This document shows positions 54,222 through 63,865 of a DNA stretch of 64,000 nt, piece after piece (within the stretch, counting starts at the first letter, position 1; each line of letters begins with the position of its first letter). Under the pieces are notes generated by a model. The model was given only the letters and a program-made list of their open reading frames with translations, did not search any database and was not told where the DNA came from. Made by a program: the position numbers and the translations under genes. The stretch is from Leptolyngbya sp. FACHB-261 (GTDB taxonomy: Bacteria; Cyanobacteriota; Cyanobacteriia; FACHB-261). The stretch is taken from the NCBI RefSeq assembly GCF_014696065.1, contig NZ_JACJPL010000024.1:275308-339307 (forward strand), in the 5' to 3' direction.

Positions 54222-54356
54222 ATGAGTAGTTATGAGAATTTTAATCTAAATGGCGAAGAATTCTATGTCTATTCCGTGATTCTACTGACTGCTGATAAGC
54301 TCTCTCTTCTGCACCACAAGAACTTACATATTGCCATAGAGAAAACACTGATTTAG
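54222..54356 (+). CDS. small hypothetical protein
   Basis: 44 aa, MSSYENFNLNGEEFYVYSVI, then LLTADKLSLLHHKNLHIAIE and KTLI. AGGA precedes the ATG by 7 nt. Below usual ORF cut-offs. No family was recognised; it could be real or a relic. Confidence 0.4.
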   Translation: MSSYENFNLNGEEFYVYSVILLTADKLSLLHHKNLHIAIEKTLI

Positions 54357-54618
54357 CATGCTTCTCTCCTCGTCTGAATTGTTTAGCATTGGCGTCGAGG
54401 ATCAACCACTACCCTGGGTAGAAATGTAGTCTTTTCTCGAAGAGATTGAGCATCCCACGACAAGCGGGCCTGGCTGCTGCAAGCTGTTTTAGCGCCTCGG
54501 TCTAAGCCCGAGCCCTGGCTCAATGACCTTAGTCTCCATTCAATAGACAGCTGTGGCCCCTGATTCACATCAGCCTTGCTCGACCCAGTCTTTAAGCTTG
54601 GCTTTAACCCTGTCTAGA

Positions 54619-55018
54619 TAACCGATACCCAAGCCCGTACCAATCTCCGTCGGGAGTTGAGCTACTTGCGCTGTGCCTTGCTACCGCCTGACCACTTCCT
54701 GCTGGCCGATACCAAAACGCTGCAATGGCAGCCTAATGCTCACTGCACACTTGATGTTGCTGAATTCGACCAAGCGCTCAATAGGGCTGAGCAAGTATCG
54801 CTAGTGCAGTGCGGACAGCTTTAGAGGAAGCAGTCGCACTGTATGAGGGAGACTTGCCGCCCAGTCGCGAGGATGAGTGGTGTTGGCTTTCAACTCAGAT
54901 ATCAACGGGCGCAGAAATTTCCCAAGCTCATTTTCAGAATGGCCAGACTAGGTTGAAGAACTTGAGTGGCCGCTGTGTTTTGACGGGCATTCTAGCTGTA
55001 CGCACTGTGGCAATTTAA
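54619..55018 (+). pseudogene. decayed BTAD (SARP/AfsR-like) transcriptional activator
   Basis: An open frame without a start reads TQARTNLRRELSYLRCALLP, then FLLADTKTLQWQPNAHCTLD and VAEFDQALNRAEQ, ending in a stop near 54822. A second frame from 54809 continues VRTALEEAVALYEGDLPPSR, EDEWCW, as in bacterial transcriptional activator domains. The frames are offset, and no N-terminal DNA-binding or C-terminal region is recognisable, so the gene is dead. Confidence 0.7.
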
Positions 55019-55027
55019 GTTAGTTCA

Positions 55028-56263
55028 ATGAAGCGATGGGTCAGCAAAACAGTTTGGTTACGGTTAACCTGTTTGTTCTGCTTAGGGTTAGTAATCTCAC
55101 TGCTCTGGTGTGGACCTAGCCGAGTATTCAAACCTCAAGGTCCCATCTCAACGACTGAATTGAGAGGAGTTTGGATTACGACCTTGCCTAGCCCAGTATT
55201 GTACTTGCCCTGTAACGTACGCAAGACAACACAACAGCTAGCGCAACACCGCTTCAATACGATTTACCCCAATGTTTGGAGCCGAGGCTACACGCTCTAC
55301 CCCAGCAAGGTTGCCAAAGCGGCAATGGGGCAAAAACAAGATCCGCTATTGAACCTGTTCAGGTTCCGCGGGGATGTGCTGGCAGAAACAGTTCGGCAGG
55401 GACATCGGCAGGGTTTGAGCGTCATTCCCTGGTTCGAGTATGGCCTAATGGTGCCTCAACGCTCGCCCTTAGCTCGTCGGCATCCAGAATGGCTCACTCG
55501 CAGTAGACTGCCAAAGCCAATTCAGCGTCCACAATCACTTCTGAACAAACTGCAGCTGTGGTTGTTGGGGGGCGAGTTAGTGTGGCTCAACCCGATGCAG
55601 CCGCAAGTGCAACAGTTCATTGTCGACCTCATTACAGAGGTGGTCAAAACCTATCCGGTGGATGGCATCCAACTCGATGACCACTTTGCACTGCCAGTCA
55701 ATCTAGGCTACGACCCGTTCACCATTGAACGCTATCGTCAGGAGCACGGTGGCAAAGCTCCCCCAACCGACCCGCATGAGCCAGAATGGATGCGCTGGCG
55801 AGCTAAGCAACTCACAGGTCTGATGCGCAAGATTGTGCAGTCTGTACGAGCCGTTAAGCCTGACTGCCTAATCAGTTTGTCTCCGAATTCGCAGGCGTTT
55901 GCCTATCGATCTTCGTTGCAAGACTGGTCCACTTGGGTGAGCCGAGGGCTGATCGACGAGTTAATTTTGCAGGTTTATCGTCCTGACTTAGCAAGCTTTC
56001 AAGCTGAATTGCGGCAACCGGCGATCCAGAAAGCGAAGCAGCAAATTCCTGTAGGCGTTGGCATTTACACCGGCTCATGGCGACAGCGTCTACCCATGAA
56101 AATGCTGACCCAACAAGTGCAGCTAGCCCGGCGGATGGGCTTCGAGGGCGTTTCTTTTTTCTACTGGGAAAGCCTGTGGAGTTATGACTGGGCAGAAGGG
56201 CGTAGGCAGCGTCAAGCAGGATTCAAAACGTTATTTGCAGCTCCAGCCAAACGGCCTAAGTAA
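55028..56263 (+). CDS. GHL10-type family 10 glycosidase-like protein
   Basis: 411 aa. An N-terminal membrane anchor or uncleaved signal (about 11-28) precedes the domain: TELRGVWITTLPSPVLYLPC, FNTIYPNVWSRGYTLYPS, VIPWFEYGLMVP, VDGIQLDDHFALPVNLGYD and FEGVSFFYWESLW are the GHL10/DUF187 strand motifs of a TIM barrel. It presumably hydrolyses a polysaccharide in the periplasm; the substrate is unknown. It starts 10 bp after the BTAD remnant. Confidence 0.9.
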   Translation: MKRWVSKTVWLRLTCLFCLGLVISLLWCGPSRVFKPQGPISTTELRGVWITTLPSPVLYLPCNVRKTTQQLAQHRFNTIYPNVWSRGYTLYPSKVAKAAMGQKQDPLLNLFRFRGDVLAETVRQGHRQGLSVIPWFEYGLMVPQRSPLARRHPEWLTRSRLPKPIQRPQSLLNKLQLWLLGGELVWLNPMQPQVQQFIVDLITEVVKTYPVDGIQLDDHFALPVNLGYDPFTIERYRQEHGGKAPPTDPHEPEWMRWRAKQLTGLMRKIVQSVRAVKPDCLISLSPNSQAFAYRSSLQDWSTWVSRGLIDELILQVYRPDLASFQAELRQPAIQKAKQQIPVGVGIYTGSWRQRLPMKMLTQQVQLARRMGFEGVSFFYWESLWSYDWAEGRRQRQAGFKTLFAAPAKRPK

Positions 56264-56742
56264 CGAGTGAGCCAACAAAATGAAGAAGTCAGGCTAGCCG
56301 TTATAAGTATGAACGCTGACCCTTGGTACCTTTGCACGAATGTAAAGATTTTCTACTTTGCGCAGCGTCCCTTGCTAGGCTCTAATGCCACCAACAGGCT
56401 AGAGAGTAAGCCAGAAGAGATATTCAGGTAGTGCCAAGCTTTTTTGCTGAGAAACTGGGTATAAATAGGGCTATACATCCTCCTAAAGCGAGAATTAGAA
56501 TTAGTGTAGGAGCCTACATTTCTGCTCAGAAAATGAGAAAAGCTGTTCTAGAGGTAATCACTGAAACCTGAACAGGGAAGAGGGGGTCAACGGGTCACTG
56601 CCCAGGACTCATTGGCTTGGCAAAAGCAGTCAAGGACTCCTTGGTGAAAATCTCAAAAACGATGTTTCCTAAACGCAAAATGTAGAGCCTGTTGACCCTA
56701 ATTGGGCATCATCGCTAAAGAGCAGTTGCAGAACCTAGGAAG
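56264..56742. other. intergenic region
   Basis: About 480 bp between the GHL10 and PhyH genes. No gene or clear regulatory element was recognised. Confidence 0.45.
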
Positions 56743-57549
56743 ATGATTCAAAGCATAGCTAAAGCCACTTTTACGACGGCTAATCTCGACCAATTTGCGC
56801 AAGAACTGAACCAAGACGGCATCTGTGTTATTCGTGGCCTTTTCGAGCGCAAGCTAATAGAAGAGTGGGCTCAAGCCTTTGATTCCTTGTTCCAGGAGCG
56901 TCAAAACAGACCGGGTGGTTTAGCTCCACGAGAACAAGCCCGCTACTATCTCACCTTTCCCTGGATTGCGCCGTTCGCCAATACCGAGGTGTTTGCGAAC
57001 TCTGTAATTTCAGGCATCCTTAATCGCGTATTCGCTCAAGAGTATGTGATGGTTCAAATGGGCGCAGACATTCCCCTTCAGGGTTCAGAGTATCAAGAAG
57101 TTCACCGGGACTTCCGCCCCTTGTTCACGGATCAAATCTTGACGCCACTTTATGCCGTGGCAGTCAATTTCCCACTGGTCGAAGTAACCGCAGAGAATGG
57201 TCCTTTTCAGATGGCTCGTGGGACACACCGAATGTCTCGAGATGAGGGACTGGCGAAAGTTGCTACTGGTGAAATTCCCCTAGAGTCTTTCTACATGCAG
57301 CTTGGAGACGTGATGATCCGTTCTCCTCTGGCATTACACCGAGGCTCTCCCAATCGAACCGATCAACCTAGGCCAATGGTGGTCATGGGCTATGCAATGC
57401 ATTGGCTGCACACGCCAAAAGTAGATTTGGCTCTGCCCCGTAACTATTACGAAAGTTTGCCAGAACAAACGCAGCGGTTGTTGCGCTGCGAAGTAATCGA
57501 TGACCCATCAGAGGTAAGAGCTGAGACTTACATCAATTTCAAGTATTGA
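56743..57549 (+). CDS. phytanoyl-CoA dioxygenase (PhyH) family protein
   Basis: 268 aa Fe(II)/2-oxoglutarate dioxygenase: the metal facial triad is His121-x-Asp123 (EVHRDFRP) and His199 (LALHRGSPN), with Arg205 a likely 2-oxoglutarate ligand. GPFQMARGTHRMS is also typical. Family members hydroxylate lipids or small natural products; the substrate is unknown. The next gene on the same strand encodes a GH43 enzyme, about 195 bp on. Confidence 0.9.
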   Translation: MIQSIAKATFTTANLDQFAQELNQDGICVIRGLFERKLIEEWAQAFDSLFQERQNRPGGLAPREQARYYLTFPWIAPFANTEVFANSVISGILNRVFAQEYVMVQMGADIPLQGSEYQEVHRDFRPLFTDQILTPLYAVAVNFPLVEVTAENGPFQMARGTHRMSRDEGLAKVATGEIPLESFYMQLGDVMIRSPLALHRGSPNRTDQPRPMVVMGYAMHWLHTPKVDLALPRNYYESLPEQTQRLLRCEVIDDPSEVRAETYINFKY

Positions 57550-57744
57550 TCTTCTTCATTTGGAAGAGCCGAAGCGCTAATCAGCAAATCAAGAGCAATA
57601 GAGGATGGGGAAGAGTGGGTCGAAGAAACCTACAATCCTTCATCCTCTTTGGCTATTTTATTTACACTTCGAGTAGGTCACTTTCGAGTAAGTCACTTAG
57701 GTTGGCTCCTCAACTTGATGGATCAGAATTTAGCTAGAAGCACA

Positions 57745-58773
57745 ATGTCTCAAACTGAACCGACATCTGACTCTGTTACTACAGCACGAACCTACACAAA
57801 CCCGGTCTATCCAGGCTATTTTGCCGATCCCTTCGTTTGGCAGCATGAGGGTATTTATTACGCTATCGGCACAGGCCCAGCAGAAGCCGCAGGCGAAGTG
57901 GACAAGAGCACTCAACAGCTTGTTTTTCCCCTTTTGCGCTCAACTGATTTTATAAACTGGCACTCTGCGGGCAAGGCTTTGAGGCGTCCAGATCCTGCGC
58001 TTGGTGATAATTTTTGGGCCCCTGAAATTGCCTACTCAGCGGGTAAATTCTATCTTTATTACTCAGTAGGGCATGAGGACAAAAGACACCAGCTCCGCGT
58101 TGCGATCAGTGAGAATCCCCTAGGCCCCTATGAAGATTTAGGAGAACCTCTGCTAGACCCCGACTCCTGCCCATTCACCATCGATCCGCATGCCTTCCAG
58201 GATGACGACGGGCAGTGGTATCTGTTCTACGCCCGCGACTTCTTAGACACAGAGGCTGGGGTGCGAGCTGGTACTGCCTTGATGGTTGCTCCCCTGCAAG
58301 AGATGACGAGACTAGTTGGGGAGGGCAATGTGGTTCTACGAGCCCGCTCCGATTGGCAGCGTTTCCTAGCGGACCGTCCTATGTACGGTGGTATTTATGA
58401 TTGGCACACCTTGGAAGGTCCTTGTGTTCGTAAGCATGGGGGGCGTTACTACTGTCTCTACAGCGGCGGGCGCTGGGAGACTGAAAGCTATGGGGTAGAT
58501 TATGGCGTTGCCGAAAGCGTGATGGGTCCCTACTCAGACGTAGGGAATGAGACAGGCCCACGCGTGCTGCGCTCCGTCCCTGGTCAAGTTCTGGGCCCCG
58601 GTCATAACTCAGTAGCAGTTGGCCCAGATGGCCAGACGGAGTACATCGTTTACCACGCTTGGGACACAGACATGGAAGCGCGACGGATGTGCTTAGACCC
58701 ATTAGTCTGGACACCCGATGGTCCGCGCTCTGGCGGTCCTACCTGGACGCCGCAATCTGCGATTACGCGGTGA
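57745..58773 (+). CDS. glycoside hydrolase family 43 protein
   Basis: 342 aa from the ATG at 57745; a longer frame from 57649 is less family-like. The five-bladed GH43 propeller residues are visible: base Asp28 (PGYFADPFVW), modulator Asp147 (FTIDPHAFQDDDG) and acid Glu224 (WHTLEGPCVRK). FWAPEIAYSAGKFYLYYSVG is typical. It probably acts on alpha-L-arabinofuranosides or beta-xylosides. No signal peptide. A hairpin follows. Confidence 0.92.
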   Translation: MSQTEPTSDSVTTARTYTNPVYPGYFADPFVWQHEGIYYAIGTGPAEAAGEVDKSTQQLVFPLLRSTDFINWHSAGKALRRPDPALGDNFWAPEIAYSAGKFYLYYSVGHEDKRHQLRVAISENPLGPYEDLGEPLLDPDSCPFTIDPHAFQDDDGQWYLFYARDFLDTEAGVRAGTALMVAPLQEMTRLVGEGNVVLRARSDWQRFLADRPMYGGIYDWHTLEGPCVRKHGGRYYCLYSGGRWETESYGVDYGVAESVMGPYSDVGNETGPRVLRSVPGQVLGPGHNSVAVGPDGQTEYIVYHAWDTDMEARRMCLDPLVWTPDGPRSGGPTWTPQSAITR

Positions 58774-58807
58774 GAGGGTGTTTATCCCCGGCAAATGGTA
58801 AAAACTC

Positions 58808-58834
58808 GTAGAGGCCAGGTCATCTGGCCTCTAC
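58808..58834 (+). terminator. hairpin after GH43 gene
   Basis: GTAGAGGCCAG-gtcat-CTGGCCTCTAC, 11-bp perfect stem. No T-run, so terminator strength is uncertain. It also lies downstream of the convergent tRNA-Asp gene. Confidence 0.65.
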
Positions 58835-58851
58835 AAAGTGACTTGTTTGAA

Positions 58852-58925
58852 CGGGACTGACGGGGCTCGAACCCGCAACTTCCGCCGTGACAGGGCGGTG
58901 CTCTAACCAATTGAACTACAGTCCC
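58852..58925 (-). tRNA. tRNA-Asp (GTC)
   Basis: 74 nt, CCA not encoded. Acceptor GGGACTG/CAGTCCC, D arm GTTCAATTGGTTAGAGC, anticodon stem CCGCC/GGCGG around GTC, and T arm GCGGGTTCGAGCCCCGT are all complete. Confidence 0.97.
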
Positions 58926-59046
58926 CTGTAGTGCTCTTTTTCAGAGCGAACTTAATCTTCTAAGATTTAAAGCGTTTTGTCAAACATTTCGGCAGATTTT
59001 TTTTGATTTTGGGACGCGTGTCTCTACGGTAGAATAAGGGACGCCT

Positions 59047-59131
59047 GGAGAGGTGGCAGAGTGGTCGAATGCGGCTGACTTGAAATCAGTTGTGGCGAAA
59101 GCTACCGGGGGTTCGAATCCCTCCCTCTCCG
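59047..59131 (+). tRNA. tRNA-Ser (TGA)
   Basis: 85 nt with the long variable arm of class II tRNAs. Acceptor GGAGAGG/CCTCTCC; anticodon loop CTTGAAA (anticodon TGA); T arm GGGGGTTCGAATCCCTC. CCA is not encoded. Confidence 0.97.
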
Positions 59132-59198
59132 TAGCCAGTTAAAGTCCTGAATAAAATCAATAGGAGCGAGGTAACCTCGCCCCCACCCTCAGGCCTGC

Positions 59199-60197
59199 TT
59201 AGCTAGCTAAGTACTCTCTCACTGCAGCTTTACGCCGCCGCAGCTTGTCCAGGGCTTGATTCTCAAGCTGGCGTACCCGCTCCCGGCTGATGCTGAGCTG
59301 CTTGCCCACTTTCGCTAAGGAAAGCTCTTGGCCATCGCGGAGGCCATAGCGCAAAGAGAGCACTTCACGCTGCTGAGGCGTCAGCTCATCCAGTAGGCTG
59401 TTGAGATCATCACGCAGAGATTCCCGCGTCGTATGGTCTTCTGGTGACGGACCATCGTGCTCTAGCAGATCGCCTAATTCGGTGTCCTGGTTGTCACCCA
59501 CTCGCAGCTCCAAGGAGACTGGTTGACGAGCGATTTGCAGACATTCCCGAATTTGTTCTGCCTTTAGCCCCAAGCGGTCAGCAATCTCACCAGCGGTAGC
59601 TGTGCGTCCTAGCTCTTGAGACAACTGCCGCTGAGTGCCCTTGATCTTGTTAAGCTTTTCGGTGATGTGGACGGGCAGACGAATAGTACGGCTTTGCTGG
59701 GCAATGGCACGCGTGATTGCCTGACGGATCCACCAGTACGCATAGGTCGAGAACTTGAAGCCGCGCATAGGATCGAACTTGTCTACCCCCCGCTCTAAGC
59801 CCAGCGTTCCTTCCTGAATCAGGTCAAGCAGTTCCAGGTTGCGCTTTTGGTATTTCTTGGCAACCGAGACGACCAGACGCAAATTTGCTTCCATCATTCG
59901 TCTTTTAGCTCGCTGCCCCCGCTCCAAAACGGCATGCAGCTCCTCTATACTGAGATTGACCTGCTCAGACCATTCCTGGTCAGTTGGGTCATGCCCCAGA
60001 TTACTGGCTAGAACCTCTTGGGCCTCGCGCAGCTTCATCATCTGCTGCACCTGCTTACCGAACAGGATTTCCTGCTCGTGGGTCAGTAGTGGTACGCGCC
60101 CGATCTCGTGCAGATAAGTTCGCACCATATCAGCCGTAAAATCGCGACCACTGGCGGTTTTGGTAACCCGCCCGTCAACTGTATTGCTTGCTTGCAT
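59199..60197 (-). CDS. group 2 RNA polymerase sigma-70 factor
   Basis: 332 aa from the ATG at 60197 (MQASNTVDG). Region 1.2 is MVRTYLHEIGRVPLLTHEQE; region 2 is NLRLVVSVAKKYQKRNLELL followed by DLIQEGTLGLERGVDKFDP and FSTYAYWWIRQAI (-10 recognition); region 4 is LTPQQREVLSLRYGL, then LSISRERVRQLENQALDKLR (-35 recognition). No long N-terminal region 1.1, so it is SigB/D/E-like rather than the primary SigA. Stand-alone. Confidence 0.92.
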   Translation of the reverse strand: MQASNTVDGRVTKTASGRDFTADMVRTYLHEIGRVPLLTHEQEILFGKQVQQMMKLREAQEVLASNLGHDPTDQEWSEQVNLSIEELHAVLERGQRAKRRMMEANLRLVVSVAKKYQKRNLELLDLIQEGTLGLERGVDKFDPMRGFKFSTYAYWWIRQAITRAIAQQSRTIRLPVHITEKLNKIKGTQRQLSQELGRTATAGEIADRLGLKAEQIRECLQIARQPVSLELRVGDNQDTELGDLLEHDGPSPEDHTTRESLRDDLNSLLDELTPQQREVLSLRYGLRDGQELSLAKVGKQLSISRERVRQLENQALDKLRRRKAAVREYLAS

Positions 60198-60701
60198 GGA
60201 TCGTTCTTGACCTCCCCTTGTCAGGAGACTAGGGAACACAACAGGTAAAACAAAAAATGAAGTGAGCATTGGCCAGGGTACTTGCCAGCCCCCAGCCTCA
60301 GAATCGAAGCAAATATAGAACCTCTGGATACAAAGCTCGTGGCACTACTCCCTGCCACAAACCTCTCCGCCACTTCAGCGTTACCTGAGAGCAGCGTTGC
60401 CTAAGAGCTAAGTCAAAGCCAAACTGAATTTATGTTCACTATTCCATACTATTACAAGTTTTAGATTCAGTAAAGTACTGATGAACTAGTTGCAAAATGT
60501 CGCGCTCCAAGGCATACTCCCAGCTAGCTTACCAGGGTATAGACTTTGGCCTCTGGCCTTAGTTCCGCTTGGCGCAGCCTGAGCAGGTACGGGTTTCCGA
60601 CCCGTAACCGCACTTTTCTTAAAGGAGTTGAGGTTCTGACTCTTTTAAGGTTGCAGCTCACACGCAAAAGAATGTGCAAAACAAACTCACCGAGCTGGAA
60701 C
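60198..60701. other. intergenic region between sigma factor and carbonic anhydrase
   Basis: About 500 bp, expected to hold the sigma gene promoter. A TACGGGT-ttccg-ACCCGTA hairpin (60588-60606) may end transcripts from either side. No gene supported; a 70-codon plus-strand frame here looks spurious. Confidence 0.5.
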
Positions 60702-61241
60702 TCAGGGAGAAGTCGCTTGGGGCCAAGTAAAGCTAGGGTTTTTACCTGCATGGGCTAGCGCCAGCTGCTCGTAGTTGCGGGCGTGTTGAATTAGATCTGC
60801 AACCTCTTCTTCAGATAATTCTCGGACGGGTTTAGCCGGCACGCCTGCAACCAGGGTATGAGCAGGCACATCTCGGGTAACAATCGACCCTGCCGCTACA
60901 ATACTGCCAGCTCCTACCCGAACACCATCTAGCACAACAGCACCAATACCAATCAAGCTTCCCTGCTCAACGTGGGCTGCATGAATCACAGCTCGATGTC
61001 CAACCGTGACATGGTCTTCTAAGCGCGTTATGCGCCCTGGGTCACCGTGCAGAACAGCACCGTCCTGAATGTTGGTAAAAGCGCCAATCTGAATCCGCTC
61101 AACATCGCCTCGGAGAACAGCGGTGTACCAAATACTCGATCCAGGATCGACTTCGACTTGACCAATGACGGTCGCATTCGCAGCGACGAAGGCAGCGGCA
61201 GAGAGATCAGGAACTTGAAGCCAGGCTGGTAAGGTTGACAC
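60702..61241 (-). CDS. gamma-class carbonic anhydrase / hexapeptide protein
   Basis: 179 aa from GTG 61241 (MSTLPAW). Left-handed beta-helix hexapeptide repeats: [35 protein letters not shown] and [20 protein letters not shown], with the three metal-binding His (one in VLHGD, two in [10 protein letters not shown]). C-terminal helix [11 protein letters not shown]. Resembles CcmM-N/Cam-like proteins of the CaiE/PaaY group. A longer GTG start at 61286 would overlap the TIGR02652 frame. Confidence 0.9.
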   Translation of the reverse strand: MSTLPAWLQVPDLSAAAFVAANATVIGQVEVDPGSSIWYTAVLRGDVERIQIGAFTNIQDGAVLHGDPGRITRLEDHVTVGHRAVIHAAHVEQGSLIGIGAVVLDGVRVGAGSIVAAGSIVTRDVPAHTLVAGVPAKPVRELSEEEVADLIQHARNYEQLALAHAGKNPSFTWPQATSP

Positions 61242-61358
61242 AATGACAAACCTGAACGTACTGCTTACACCATAGGGGTGGAGCACTATCGTTATAATAA
61301 AGCGGACAAAGGACTAAGCCTTGTTTCTCCCGATTGCCCTAATGGGGATCTGCACTTC

Positions 61359-61877
61359 ATGACGAACCCAGCCCTTCAATATCCCATTTTTGGGCCGGAG
61401 ATCCAGTGTCCCCACTGTCGCCACGTAATTCCCGCCCTGACCCTGACTGATACTTACCTTTGCCAGCGTCACGGGGCGTTTGAGGCTGATCCCAAAACTA
61501 AAGAGCTGGTTCACTTGCAATCCAGCCGGCACTGGCGTCTATGGGGCGATGAATGGTATCGCCAGCACACCCACCCTGATGGGATCCGTTTTGAGATTCA
61601 TGAGGCATTAGACCGGCTTTACACGCAGGGTTATCGAGCAACCCGCGTAATTATTGCTCATCGCTATCACGATTTGGTCAGTGCCTATTTGGAGCGTACA
61701 ACGCCTTGGCGAGGCCAGCGAGACCAAGAGAGTGGAACTCGGCACCGCCTCTATGGGTTGCCCGTCGAATTCAGCCCCACTGCTGACGAAGATGCACGCT
61801 GGGGAGTGATCAATTTCGACTTGATCAAGGAGCCAGGAACACCCATCCGTTACCCTTACTTCCGGCTCTTCGAGTGA
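61359..61877 (+). CDS. TIGR02652 family protein
   Basis: 172 aa from the ATG at 61359 (MTNPALQYPIFGPEIQC), chosen because the family begins this way; a GTG at 61278 gives a longer open frame. A zinc-finger-like CPHCRHVIPALTLTDTYLC is followed by HGAFEADPKTKELVHLQSSR and HWRLWGDEWYRQHTHPDGIR. Family known only as conserved in cyanobacteria; function unknown. Its stop overlaps the VOC gene start (GTGA). Confidence 0.85.
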   Translation: MTNPALQYPIFGPEIQCPHCRHVIPALTLTDTYLCQRHGAFEADPKTKELVHLQSSRHWRLWGDEWYRQHTHPDGIRFEIHEALDRLYTQGYRATRVIIAHRYHDLVSAYLERTTPWRGQRDQESGTRHRLYGLPVEFSPTADEDARWGVINFDLIKEPGTPIRYPYFRLFE

Positions 61878-62284
61878 GTGGCTTGCAGCTCAGCCTGCAT
61901 CACATGTCGGTGCGCACTGCGGATATCTTCCAAGCAATCCGATTTTATGAGTTGCTTGGCTTTGAGGTTCAGGAGCGTTTCACCACTGGCATGACCCTAG
62001 CCTGCTGGCTAGCTGGTCCCGGAGGTCGTCTAGAGCTCATTCAAATCCCTGAGCCCAAACCTGCACCTGATGCCTTTGGGGACGAGCACTACGTAGGCTA
62101 CTATCACCTGTCTTTTCAGGTGGAAAATTTGAACCAGCTGCTCACGGGCTTGAAGGAACAGTGGCCACTTCAACTTCAGGTGTTACTAGAGCCCACAGAG
62201 CAGTTGATTGGTGAGCAACAGTACCGAGTGGCTTTCATTGCTGATCCAGATGGCTTACCCATCGAATTTCTGCAGCCTCTCTAG
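61874..62284 (+). CDS. VOC family protein
   Basis: 136 aa from GTG, overlapping the preceding stop by 4 nt. LSLHHMSVRTADIFQAIRFY, ELLGFEVQERFTTG, LIQIPEPKPAPDAF and YYHLSFQVENL with FIADPDGLPIEFLQPL form the two VOC modules. A metal site (His in LHHMSV and YYHLSF, Glu in PIEFLQ) is complete. Co-transcribed with the TIGR02652 gene. Confidence 0.92.
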   Translation: MSGLQLSLHHMSVRTADIFQAIRFYELLGFEVQERFTTGMTLACWLAGPGGRLELIQIPEPKPAPDAFGDEHYVGYYHLSFQVENLNQLLTGLKEQWPLQLQVLLEPTEQLIGEQQYRVAFIADPDGLPIEFLQPL

Positions 62285-62312
62285 ATCTCCTAGAAATCAA
62301 GTTGGAATAGTT

Positions 62313-62342
62313 AACCCCCTGCTGATGATTCAGCAGGGGGTT
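62313..62342. terminator. bidirectional terminator
   Basis: AACCCCCTGCTGA-tgat-TCAGCAGGGGGTT, 13-bp perfect stem between the convergent VOC and psbC genes. Confidence 0.9.
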
Positions 62343-62366
62343 TGCAATTAAACCTAGAACTAGAAA

Positions 62367-63749
62367 CTAGTCGAGGTCTGTCATAGCTAGTACAGGCTCG
62401 GTCTTGCGGTCGATACCCTTCTCAAAACCAGCAGCGGCAGCGCGAGCACGGCCAGCATGCCACAGGTGGCCTACCAGGAATAGGAAAGCCAGCACGAAGT
62501 GAGAAGTGGACAGCCAAGAACGGGGAGACACAAAGTTCACCGAGTTGATTTCAGTGGCCACACCACCCACAGAGTTCAGAGAGCCCAGAGGAGCGTGGGT
62601 CATGTACTCAGCTGCACGGCGAGCTTGCCAGGGCTGAATGTCATTCTTGATTTTGTCGATGTCCAAGCCGTTGGGACCGCGCAGAGGCTCCAGCCAAGGA
62701 GCACGCACATCCCAAAAGCGCATGGTTTCACCACCGAAGATAACCTCACCCGATGGGGAGCGCATCAGGTACTTACCTAGACCTGTCGGACCCTGAGCAG
62801 TAGCAACGTTAGCGCCCAGCTTTTGGTCACGAATCAAGAAGGTCAGAGCCTGAGCTTGGGAAGCCTCAGGACCAGTCGGACCGTAGAACTCGGAGGGGTA
62901 AACGGTGTTGTTGAACCAGACAAAGCAGGTAGCAATGAAGGCCATTAATGACAGAGCGCCCAGGCTGTAGGAGAGATAAGCCTCACCCGACCAGACGAAA
63001 GCGCGACGAGCCCAAGCGAAGGGCTTGGTCAAGATGTGCCAAATACCACCAGCAATGCAGATGAAACCAACCCAAATATGACCACCGATCACATCTTCAA
63101 GGTTGTCGACGCTGACGATCCAGCCTTCACCACCGAAGGGAGACTTCACCAAATAGCCAAAGATGACTGCCGGGTTCAGGGTTGGATTGGTGATTACGCG
63201 AACATCACCACCGCCTGGCGCCCAGGGGTCATAGACACCACCAAAGAACATGGCCTTTGCCACGAGCAAGAACGCACCTAGACCCAGCAGGATCAAGTGG
63301 AAGCCGATGATGTTGGTCATCTTGTTCTTGTCGCGCCAGTCATAGCCGAAGAAGGAGGAGTAGTTCTCCAGAACTTCAGGACCACGAATAGCGTGATAGA
63401 TGCCACCGAAGCCCAGCACTGCCGAAGAGATCAAGTGCAGAACGCCGACTACGAAGTAAGGGAAGGTATCAATAACCTCACCGCCAGGGCCAACACCCCA
63501 GCCCTGAGCAGCTAGGTGAGGCAGCAGGATCAGGCCCTGCTCATACATGGGCTTTTCTGGGATGAAGTGGGCTACTTCAAATAGGGTCATAGCCCCAGCC
63601 CAGAACACAATCAGACCAGAGTGGGCAACGTGAGCACCCAACAGCTTACCGGACAGATTGATGAGACGAGCGTTCCCAGCCCACCAGGCAAAGCCAGTGG
63701 AATCCTGGGTTCTGCTCCCCACCAGACTTGAGTCATATGTCGCTGTCAC
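62367..63749 (-). CDS. psbC: photosystem II CP43 core antenna protein
   Basis: 460 aa, the usual cyanobacterial length. Starts with GTG (63749). [60 protein letters not shown] and the large lumenal loop with [19 protein letters not shown] are diagnostic; the [11 protein letters not shown] segment provides ligands near the Mn cluster. Six membrane helices bind chlorophyll. It follows psbD on the same strand but, unlike most cyanobacteria, does not overlap it (116-bp gap). Confidence 0.98.
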   Translation of the reverse strand: MTATYDSSLVGSRTQDSTGFAWWAGNARLINLSGKLLGAHVAHSGLIVFWAGAMTLFEVAHFIPEKPMYEQGLILLPHLAAQGWGVGPGGEVIDTFPYFVVGVLHLISSAVLGFGGIYHAIRGPEVLENYSSFFGYDWRDKNKMTNIIGFHLILLGLGAFLLVAKAMFFGGVYDPWAPGGGDVRVITNPTLNPAVIFGYLVKSPFGGEGWIVSVDNLEDVIGGHIWVGFICIAGGIWHILTKPFAWARRAFVWSGEAYLSYSLGALSLMAFIATCFVWFNNTVYPSEFYGPTGPEASQAQALTFLIRDQKLGANVATAQGPTGLGKYLMRSPSGEVIFGGETMRFWDVRAPWLEPLRGPNGLDIDKIKNDIQPWQARRAAEYMTHAPLGSLNSVGGVATEINSVNFVSPRSWLSTSHFVLAFLFLVGHLWHAGRARAAAAGFEKGIDRKTEPVLAMTDLD

Positions 63750-63865
63750 AGGAGTAAAACCTTTTTCAGGAGAGCTAAACAGTCACAAAGAGAGGATTCT
63801 GAGAGCTAGGTTGGGGCAGTTGCCTACCCCTTCCTTAGAAAACTAGAGTATCGCGCTCAGGGACG

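Noticed and set aside
60546..60758. Plus-strand 70-codon ORF
   Set aside because: Overlaps the carbonic anhydrase end and a hairpin; no family resemblance.
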